From: a virus
Strand: one strand, 5' to 3'
Length of the DNA: 20,335 nt
IMG/VR virus record: IMGVR_UViG_3300032401_000106
Span: 1-20,335 of that record
Shown here: piece by piece, positions 1-6,912 of the stretch
Layout of the letters: every line of letters starts with the position of its first letter
Position numbering within the stretch: position 1 is the stretch's first letter
Notes under the pieces: model-generated
Database searches by the model: none
Told to the model about the DNA's origin: nothing
The model's input: only the letters and a program-made list of their open reading frames with translations
Made by a program: the position numbers and the translations under genes

Positions 1-540
1 TAGACTGTCGATTTGCCACTGTTATTCGAATCAGACATAGCTACGTAGGGAACGCCTGAAGAATCGATAGCGATAGAAGTGTAATTTGAGTTGCCGCCGC
101 CGAAGGCTGCGCCTACTAGTGTCCAAGTACCCGAAACTAATTTATAGACTGTCGGTTTTTGGGTGTTACCCCCATCAGTAAAAACTACGTAGGGAACGCC
201 AGCAGAATCGATAGCGATAGAAGTGTAATTTGAGAAGTTGCCGCCGAAGGCTGCGCCCACTAGTGTCCAAGTACCCGAAACTAATTTATAGACTGTCGAT
301 TTGCCGCTGTTACCCCCATCCTTAAAAGCTACGTAGGGAACGCCTGAAGAATCGATAGCGATAGAAATGTACTGTGAGAAGTTGCCGCCGAAGGCTGCGC
401 CTACTAGTGTCCAAGTACCCGAAACTAATTTATAGACTGTCGATTTGAGGTTGTTATTCCCATCATTAAAAGCTACGTAGGGAACGCCTGAAGAATCGAT
501 AGCGATAGAAGTGAAACCTGAGTTGATGCCGCCGAAGGCT
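1..540 (-). repeat. 144-bp in-frame tandem repeats encoding 48-residue blades
   Basis: The string TAGACTGTCG recurs at 1, 145, 289 and 433, exactly 144 bases apart. There are three full units (1-144, 145-288, 289-432) and a shorter first unit in reading order (433-540), which lacks the KLVSGTWTLVGA segment. Units 2 and 3 differ at 14 of 144 bases by hand count. Each codes for KLVSGTWTLVGAAFGG, then SIAIDSSGVPYVAF, then an Asp/Gly/Asn-rich loop and a TVY end. Differences concentrate in that loop and in the short segment after AFGG. The array probably continues beyond the left edge. Confidence 0.95.
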
Positions 541-1604
541 GTGGTTAAAAACCCTAGGGCGGCTTTTACATATAAGGCACTATTTTCTGGCGTTAGACTA
601 GGCACATTTTGTGCAGCCTGTTTGGTTACGGCATTGCTCAATAAGTTAGCTAAGGTCGAGAGGGTTTGATTTGAATATTTTAAGGTCATACCCCCTTTCC
701 CTATAGCGCTACCATATGTAAACAATGCTTCCACCTCTGTTGGTAGTAGATATTGCCCTGCTGAAGGGATGGGTACAATTTCTACGGACGTTTGCCCAGC
801 GATCTGGGCTGCGTTAAGCGTAACAACTGCCGTTGAGGCACCCACAGAAACCCAAGTCAAAACCCCTGAACCATTGTTCTGGAGGAAGGTACTAGCTGCT
901 CCCTGCGAAGCCGGGAAGCTGGTTACAACGTCGTTGATCCGAGTTATGTTTCCTCCGTTACTCACGCGGAATTGGGAACTCGGACCTACAAGGAAAGCAC
1001 CTAGTGCTGTTCCTATCCCAGCAGCGTTTCGATTAACACTAACGGTAGTGTTAATGAAAGAGTGGGCCAATCCGTTTACTGTCAGATACTCCTTAGAACT
1101 ATCGTGTACACCAGCATTGCCATAACCTATAACAAAATTAGGGTTGGGTGAAGTGCTGCCCGTCAATAGGGCAAAGTTATCACCACCAGGGGCGGCCAAT
1201 GTAGCGCCACCGCCGAACCTAATCGTGCCATTCACATCTAATTTTTGTGCTGGGCTTGTCGTTCCGATACCTAACCGGTTGTTAGTGTCATCCCAGAAGA
1301 GGTTAGCATTATCCTGAGCCAGAACCCCAGCTGCGCCAGCAAATAGCACTGAACCGGCAGTAGCACTAGTGATGGTGTCACCGATAGCAACGCCGCTAAC
1401 AACTGTAGCCCATCTAAGACCGGTCGCTTGAGTAGAATCAGCAATAAGAGTCTGATTGTTGGTTCCAACACCCAGTCGAGTCGTCTGTGTACTATAGGTA
1501 AATAAATCGCCCTTGGTAGTCAAGGGAGATGGCATGCCGTTGGGAAAGCTCGGCGAACCTGTCCCAGCTGCGTCTGTGATCTGATCTACTTGAATCTTAC
1601 TCAT
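1..1604 (-). CDS. Tail fibre/adhesin with propeller-like repeats (3' end beyond window)
   Basis: This open frame starts at ATG 1604-1602 and stays open to position 1, giving about 534 residues before leaving the window. Residues ~26-40 read PLTTKGDLFTYST and residues ~105-125 carry NNRLGIGTTSPAQKLDVNG. Both are stock phrases of phage tail-fibre and structural adhesin proteins. Residues ~355-534 are four copies of a 48-residue repeat (SIAIDSSGVPYVAF core) that look like beta-propeller blades. The likely role is a distal baseplate fibre that binds the host surface; the repeats would be the exposed part. A weak SD-like TAGG lies 8 bases before the ATG. The gene follows the 1732-residue fibre gene after a 66-base gap holding a TATAAT. 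The true C-terminus is not visible, so a tip domain or chaperone domain cannot be excluded. Fibre identity is well supported by motifs; receptor binding is inferred. Confidence 0.85.
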   Translation of the reverse strand, partial: MSKIQVDQITDAAGTGSPSFPNGMPSPLTTKGDLFTYSTQTTRLGVGTNNQTLIADSTQATGLRWATVVSGVAIGDTITSATAGSVLFAGAAGVLAQDNANLFWDDTNNRLGIGTTSPAQKLDVNGTIRFGGGATLAAPGGDNFALLTGSTSPNPNFVIGYGNAGVHDSSKEYLTVNGLAHSFINTTVSVNRNAAGIGTALGAFLVGPSSQFRVSNGGNITRINDVVTSFPASQGAASTFLQNNGSGVLTWVSVGASTAVVTLNAAQIAGQTSVEIVPIPSAGQYLLPTEVEALFTYGSAIGKGGMTLKYSNQTLSTLANLLSNAVTKQAAQNVPSLTPENSALYVKAALGFLTTAFGGINSGFTSIAIDSSGVPYVAFNDGNNNLKSTVYKLVSGTWTLVGAAFGGNFSQYISIAIDSSGVPYVAFKDGGNSGKSTVYKLVSGTWTLVGAAFGGNFSNYTSIAIDSAGVPYVVFTDGGNTQKPTVYKLVSGTWTLVGAAFGGGNSNYTSIAIDSSGVPYVAMSDSNNSGKSTV

Positions 1605-1663
1605 AAGTGTTGCCTACATACTGTTGTTGTTTAAACCTAAATATACACAAGTCGATCTACTAC

Positions 1664-1669
1664 ATTATA
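1664..1669 (-). promoter_or_regulatory. Possible -10 box (TATAAT) before the second fibre gene
   Basis: In the 66-base gap between the two fibre genes the coding strand reads GAGTATAATG just after the TGA stop of the upstream gene. It lies about 60 bases before the ATG at 1604. No good -35 hexamer is visible 16-18 bases upstream, so this may be a phage-type or weak promoter, or chance. Confidence 0.3.
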
Positions 1670-1670
1670 C

Positions 1671-4600
1671 TCACAATAACACTCTCCAGAAACCGCCTGG
1701 ATTCACTACTACTGTACCATCGATTATATCATCGCAAGTGAAAAGCTTCGCACCATTCGCTACAGTTAGTGTGTGCCCAGTCAACACGTGCATACCAAGA
1801 TGGGTGTGAACCTTTCCCGTAGCAACCGTGTAAGACATTAGTGTGGTGTCTACCAGGTATTCGGCCCCACCATTTACAGCACTATTAGAAAGATTGTCTA
1901 TTTGGGTCTGGATAGAAGATGTTACGCCATCCAGGTATTGGAACTCAGTGTTACTTACAGAACCATTTGCTACCTTAATCGCATCAATACCGGTAGCAAC
2001 CTCTGTGTTGGTGATTCCCCCTGTTGCAACTCTTAGACCAGAAGAAGATTTGCTTAAAGTACTACCATCAAGTTTAACTGCTAATTGAGCAGCAGAAACA
2101 GTAGACGAGATGCTGTTATCAACAGTGGTAAATAAGCCGCCAGCAGTGTGGACATCGACGCCCACTTCATCCGCAGGAAGTGCTACGATACCGGCACCAA
2201 GATTCACATTTAGAGTATTGCCATTCCAAGAAAGACCGATTCCAGCATTGGTGGCACTTGGCCCACTAAATTCCACCCAGTAGCTACCATTGTATGTATA
2301 GCTATGACCAAAATGGGGAGAACCAAGTTGACCAACATACACAGCGTGAGGAGTTGTTGGAGTGGTAAAAGTATAAGTGATAAATCCTGGAGTTGCTGAA
2401 ACAATTTGAGCAATCTTTTCATCTTGACCAGCAAGTCCGCCTGCACCAATAGTAAGCGATTCTACACTAACACCAAAACGATCATCAGTTGCAACTGGTC
2501 TACCCAATAAATCAATCCAACTACTACCATTCCAGAACAAAGCATAACCAGCATAACCAATCCACGCTCCAGAAGGAGTTGCCCCCACAATATAGACATC
2601 CCCATCTACAGGTAGACCGGGTGGGGCATTCAAGGAATCATCAATTAAATTTGGATCTAAAATTGGGTCCAACCATAAAGCACCAGTAGCAAATGCTGTT
2701 AATTGTGCGTAATTAACTGCATCATTTGCCAAAGTGCCATTTGCAAGACCAGTAATCTTGTTGGCACCCATGGCAAGATTGCCAGACATCGTGTCGCCAG
2801 CTTTAGCAACTTTGAGATCAGCATAAGCCTTGGTAGCGGCATCTTGCGCACCTGTTGGATCAACTACGTTTATTACGCGATTGGTGCCAGCATTTAGATT
2901 GGCAGTCATCGCATTAGTGCCATCTAATTTTAAATAGCCCCCAGCAACCGTATCGACATACCCCTTAGTAGATGCATCTGTTGCAAGTGTTGGGGTTGCA
3001 AGATTTATAATCTTATTGCTGTTTAGATTTAGGTTTGCAGACATTGACAAAGAGCCGTCTCTACGGACAAAATCTGTGTTCAAGTTTATTGCAGAACCAG
3101 CACCCTGCTTGAAGATAAATTGATCTGAAGCGTTGCGCCAAATACCCCAGTCAGTTACTGCTAGTGGATCAGAGACTTGCTGAGTAAAGGTTATCCCAGC
3201 TGGGTCGATGACGCCATCGACTTGTATATCGCCTTGAATCCAAAGCAGCTTAGTTCCTGGAGTACCAGCTACAGTAACAGGTAGACCTGTTACTACACTT
3301 ATGAACCTACCGTTGTCATAGGCATCTTGTAATGTCCCGTTGCCGGTAGAGTCAGATGCGAAGTACACTGCACCAGAAGCATCTGTGCGGAATGTCAGTG
3401 TGTCGCCTACCTGAAGATCCTGTGCCACAGTAATACGTTTTGACAACGCACCAGAAACGCCAACCTCACCCCAGTCGACACCTGTTCGTAGATACTGACC
3501 ATCGAGATACATCTCGAGTTGACCTGCACCTACAACATACTCCTGAACAGAGCTTATCGTACCGCGACTATCTGGTGGGAGCAAAATAACCATACCTGCA
3601 AGAATTGGTCCTTGCAGTTCATAGTTGCCAACAGGCAGACCTGGCACTATAGTGTACGATTCGTCGTACACATTACCATCAGGTCTTTGAGATTTGTTGG
3701 TTTCAGCTATATTGTCTAGAACGCGTGACCACAAAACAAACACGTCTTGATCAATAGGCACAACAGAGGTGTTGGTAATATAAATGGCACCACTTACATC
3801 AGTGTCTGGGGTATCGGTGGTCAATATTTGATTGAATGTCTTAGTCGCAAAACGATTTATACGAACCCAAGCCGACTGTTGATCTGTAAGAATAAGGGTG
3901 CCGAGTGCATTTATTGCATCAACATCGATAGTATTGTTACTTGAACCGGGAATTACAATGGATATATCAGGATCAAAACCCTGCTGCGTTATGGAGATTA
4001 TAAAAGTAGTACTGGGCGTGCCATTAGCTGCATTCTCAGTATAACCAACAAAATCTTGCACCAGAGTAACGATAGCACCAATATTTGTAGCGGTTACATA
4101 TGCACCGGCAGCAGTATTGAGAGCTGTTACGGTTTGAGCTGCAACCACTGTTGCTGTATCAGTAGACAACACAGACACAAGAATGCCAACCCTGCCAAAA
4201 GGAGCCGGGTCGGTACCAGAGCCGTTTACCTGATACCAGGCATAATATTTCGTTAGATTATCAACATTGTTGAATGTAAAATAACTACCAGGAATAACGA
4301 GACCACCAGCCAGTACAGTGATATCGGTACTCTCTACACCATCTTTAAGATCGAGATATAGAAGTCCTACAATAGGATCGAATTCGACTCTACCGGGATT
4401 AAAGACAAATACGTTCCTATTCTGGGAATCATCTGGATAATTAGTGTTTAAGTGACCCGAAGCAGCAATCGCTTCTCCTTGCCACGTATACACTGTTGTA
4501 TCGGCAAAACGATAGAACAAGATAATCTTGTTCTCAGCTATTAGATAATTATTACCCCAACTCTCAATCGTGGGTACCAGCGTAGCTGAACCATCGCGGT

Positions 4601-6869
4601 CAATATCGATAACAGCAACACTGTCGGCAGGTAAAGAAATAACCGATGTCAAGTTGATAGTCTGATCGGGACTACTGGGTTTCTTTAAAGTAAGATTTGT
4701 AAGAGTACTTACGTCCTGATTAATACCATTAGTAGCATTAACGATGTTTGTGCGGCCAACTATCTGGGTTCCGCGATCTTGAACGCGATCAGCCATCATG
4801 GCGGTTAGCTTAGATACTCGAGTTGTCAAGTTATCTGTAGCTAAGGAGTTATAGTTTTGAGCACCATTTAGCGCATTGTAGCTACCCGGAATACTATAAT
4901 TGGGTGTTGTTTGAGCAAGGGAATCCATGCCGATATACGACAGAAGATTCGCACTATCCATATCGCCGATATTAGCGCTCTCACCCTGAACAACCTTAAC
5001 AGTACCAAACTCAGTGCGTACGTTTAAGCGTGCAAGATTAACTATCTCACCAAGAGTTGGACCAGTTGTAGCAAGTGGACTAGCTACAGCGACTTGAACT
5101 GACGTGGTACTTCTATAATTTACTGTATATGAACCATCCCACGGTGATGCGCCAGCAACAGTGATCTGTTCGCCAGATTTAAATCCGTGTTGTGCAGTTT
5201 CAAGGGCATAACCAAAAGTAGTACTTCTTGCAGCAGTTGTAATGATGCCGTAATAAGCAGCACGACCAAGATCGTCGCCTGTCACAGCGGTGTTGATATT
5301 GAAAACAGTAGCACTTTCGTACTCTACCACATATGTTCCAGCATATGGGCCAGTAGCAATAGTGATTCTATCTTTGTCCAGAAGACCGTGCGCTGCACCG
5401 GTGGTACATTTAGCAGTTACACCATCTGTATCTGTGATATTTAGAGAAAGTGTAGTACTGACAGCGCTTGTTAGACCGAGCGATGTATCAGATCTGTATG
5501 CAAGCCAGAAGAAATTACCACCGGCTGTAGCAATAGCTGCATCATCTCTAGTGGTGAGATTGATATCTGCCGTCTGGTATTCGCCTTTAGTATATTGACC
5601 AACGTCGGTCCCCGTAATACCGGGATATACATCACTCAGTACTGCGTATAAGGCTAGAGCAGCAGTCGTAGGACTAGCGCCCAATGAATCAACACTCAGT
5701 TCCTCTATACGTCTAAAGTAAGAGTTTGGATCAGAAGATTTCTTAACCCAATCCCCTTTTGATATGTTGATAAATGAACCAGACACGCCGCTCAAGTAAT
5801 TGGTACCGCTATCCCAAGCTACTGGCGCAGACACATTATTAAAATTAGCCTCACGACTTAGATTGATCCATGCAACCATATCAGAGCTAGTCAAAGTGAC
5901 AGTATCAGCACGTACTATCAAGTCTCTTGAGTCAATTAGAGAATAGTAATGAAGATCCTCAGTCCACGTTGCTTCACCAGGGGTAACACCAGAATGTTGC
6001 CACTCACCCTTAGACTTAATCGTACTGCCTAAAGCATCTAGGAATGCGTTGTTGATACTTGGACCGCTGCCTGGCGTAGCACTACCTTGATACCAATAAG
6101 TTGTTCCACCGAGTTCTTTGATGCGTGTCATCACAACATCCATCCACTCTTTGAGAGTGCGGATGTTCTTGTCACCACCCTGGAATGGATTTGGATTCAA
6201 GGCCGTGGTCATCTTACCTGGTGGCTCTAACCGAGCATAGGACGCACTAGGGTCTTTGCGGAAATTGTAGGTAGAGAATGGATCTGGAGATATGCCACCA
6301 GTTCCAAGTCTAAAGAAATGATCTCGGCAGTCCTCAATAGACGAAATAACAGTCCCAATAACCACTTTACAGATGGGTATGGTGTTTTCTGGGAATGTCG
6401 ATGTAGAGACATTGACTTCAATCTTAAGAGCAGTCTGGGTATTTACGTCTTGACTGAATTCACCCCCAGCGCCGCCGTTCTGATCGGGATCCCAAAAGGC
6501 TCTACTATCGCGAGCTGTATCAAGAGTACCGAGGGTGAGATATACGAAGTTAGTCGCATTTTGTCTAAGTTCAGGAACAAGTGGTTGGGCATTTATATGG
6601 CCTTCTTTAAGACCATAATAGAAGGCGCCCGCTTGAGCTCCAGGGTAGTAGACAACTGATTCAGCAATCCTCAGTGAAATGCTGTTAAAACCAAGTGAAT
6701 CTTGGGGATTAATGACATCTAAACCATGAAGAATATAGGGTTTATCTGCCCCAATAAAACTTTGGATCAAATACTTGAAGTCAGCAGCCACATAAGAATC
6801 AACGGAAAGAAGATCCGCTAAATCAAGGCGCTCACCTGAACCAATTAAGAGACGTCCTAGTACTGCCAA
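1671..6869 (-). CDS. Large tail-fibre-like baseplate protein, 1732 residues
   Basis: This is probably the fibre or fibre-anchoring protein that occupies the gene H position of P2-like phages. Residues 1-330 (RLLIGSGERLDLADLL near the start) form an attachment-type region that I do not assign to a family. Residue ~364 onward holds a GSFINISKGDWVKK segment, ~475-615 two Ala/Gln-HG modules, and ~860-970 a YFTF...YYAWYQV module. Residues ~1266-1393 hold three fibre repeats ending in DAxxKxYxD-type motifs, and ~1415-1450 a DGDVYIVGATPSGAW segment like DUF2793. Near the C-terminus NTEFQYLDGVTSSIQTQI is typical of phage fibres. The start is TTG at 6869: a stop codon lies two codons upstream in frame, GGAG sits 8 bases before it, and the next Met codon is far downstream. 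No enzymatic motif was seen. Fibre-like identity is strong; its exact place in the particle is inferred. Confidence 0.87.
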   Translation of the reverse strand: MAVLGRLLIGSGERLDLADLLSVDSYVAADFKYLIQSFIGADKPYILHGLDVINPQDSLGFNSISLRIAESVVYYPGAQAGAFYYGLKEGHINAQPLVPELRQNATNFVYLTLGTLDTARDSRAFWDPDQNGGAGGEFSQDVNTQTALKIEVNVSTSTFPENTIPICKVVIGTVISSIEDCRDHFFRLGTGGISPDPFSTYNFRKDPSASYARLEPPGKMTTALNPNPFQGGDKNIRTLKEWMDVVMTRIKELGGTTYWYQGSATPGSGPSINNAFLDALGSTIKSKGEWQHSGVTPGEATWTEDLHYYSLIDSRDLIVRADTVTLTSSDMVAWINLSREANFNNVSAPVAWDSGTNYLSGVSGSFINISKGDWVKKSSDPNSYFRRIEELSVDSLGASPTTAALALYAVLSDVYPGITGTDVGQYTKGEYQTADINLTTRDDAAIATAGGNFFWLAYRSDTSLGLTSAVSTTLSLNITDTDGVTAKCTTGAAHGLLDKDRITIATGPYAGTYVVEYESATVFNINTAVTGDDLGRAAYYGIITTAARSTTFGYALETAQHGFKSGEQITVAGASPWDGSYTVNYRSTTSVQVAVASPLATTGPTLGEIVNLARLNVRTEFGTVKVVQGESANIGDMDSANLLSYIGMDSLAQTTPNYSIPGSYNALNGAQNYNSLATDNLTTRVSKLTAMMADRVQDRGTQIVGRTNIVNATNGINQDVSTLTNLTLKKPSSPDQTINLTSVISLPADSVAVIDIDRDGSATLVPTIESWGNNYLIAENKIILFYRFADTTVYTWQGEAIAASGHLNTNYPDDSQNRNVFVFNPGRVEFDPIVGLLYLDLKDGVESTDITVLAGGLVIPGSYFTFNNVDNLTKYYAWYQVNGSGTDPAPFGRVGILVSVLSTDTATVVAAQTVTALNTAAGAYVTATNIGAIVTLVQDFVGYTENAANGTPSTTFIISITQQGFDPDISIVIPGSSNNTIDVDAINALGTLILTDQQSAWVRINRFATKTFNQILTTDTPDTDVSGAIYITNTSVVPIDQDVFVLWSRVLDNIAETNKSQRPDGNVYDESYTIVPGLPVGNYELQGPILAGMVILLPPDSRGTISSVQEYVVGAGQLEMYLDGQYLRTGVDWGEVGVSGALSKRITVAQDLQVGDTLTFRTDASGAVYFASDSTGNGTLQDAYDNGRFISVVTGLPVTVAGTPGTKLLWIQGDIQVDGVIDPAGITFTQQVSDPLAVTDWGIWRNASDQFIFKQGAGSAINLNTDFVRRDGSLSMSANLNLNSNKIINLATPTLATDASTKGYVDTVAGGYLKLDGTNAMTANLNAGTNRVINVVDPTGAQDAATKAYADLKVAKAGDTMSGNLAMGANKITGLANGTLANDAVNYAQLTAFATGALWLDPILDPNLIDDSLNAPPGLPVDGDVYIVGATPSGAWIGYAGYALFWNGSSWIDLLGRPVATDDRFGVSVESLTIGAGGLAGQDEKIAQIVSATPGFITYTFTTPTTPHAVYVGQLGSPHFGHSYTYNGSYWVEFSGPSATNAGIGLSWNGNTLNVNLGAGIVALPADEVGVDVHTAGGLFTTVDNSISSTVSAAQLAVKLDGSTLSKSSSGLRVATGGITNTEVATGIDAIKVANGSVSNTEFQYLDGVTSSIQTQIDNLSNSAVNGGAEYLVDTTLMSYTVATGKVHTHLGMHVLTGHTLTVANGAKLFTCDDIIDGTVVVNPGGFWRVLL
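2690..3075 (-). repeat. Three ~43-residue tail-fibre repeats
   Basis: Residues ~1266-1393 of the 1732-residue protein hold three diverged copies of one unit. Each begins with a Gly- or Asp-Gly-containing start (RRDGSLSM, KLDGTNAM, KAGDTMSG), continues with ANLNxxxNKIxNL-like residues, and ends near DAxxKxYxD (DASTKGYVD, DAATKAYAD, DAVNYAQ). This is the common repeat of trimeric phage tail fibres. The copies are similar as protein but not near-identical as DNA, so this is an older array than the 144-bp one. Confidence 0.85.
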
Positions 6870-6877
6870 GTGTTATT

Positions 6878-6881
6878 CTCC
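6878..6881 (-). promoter_or_regulatory. Ribosome binding site that decides the TTG start at 6869
   Basis: GGAG on the coding strand lies 8 bases before TTG 6869-6867. The only nearby ATG (6883-6881) opens a different frame that stops after eight codons, and an in-frame TAA sits two codons before the TTG. This makes TTG the best-supported start for the 1732-residue protein. Confidence 0.65.
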
Positions 6882-6900
6882 ATTATCCAAGTTCACCTGA

Positions 6901-6906
6901 ATTATA
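6901..6906 (-). promoter_or_regulatory. Possible -10 box (TATAAT) before the 1732-residue fibre gene
   Basis: The 43-base gap 6870-6912 contains GGTATAATTC on the coding strand, 31 bases before the TTG start. That spacing would suit a short leader carrying the GGAG site. The bases 17 positions upstream do not resemble TTGACA, so support is limited to the hexamer and its place in a gap. Confidence 0.3.
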
Positions 6907-6912
6907 CCGTAA

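Noticed and set aside
1-540. Possible CRISPR array
   Set aside because: Repeats are 144 bases long with no unique spacers, they are in frame with a fibre gene, and differences fall inside the unit. They are protein repeats.
769-1125. Open frame of 118 codons on the plus strand
   Set aside because: It is antisense to the second fibre gene, whose minus-strand frame is continuous and carries recognisable fibre motifs. The plus-strand frame is by chance.
1629-1636. Palindrome GTTTAAAC in the gap between the fibre genes
   Set aside because: Eight bases with no loop, GC-rich stem or T-run, so it is not a terminator, and there is nothing to link it with a regulator.
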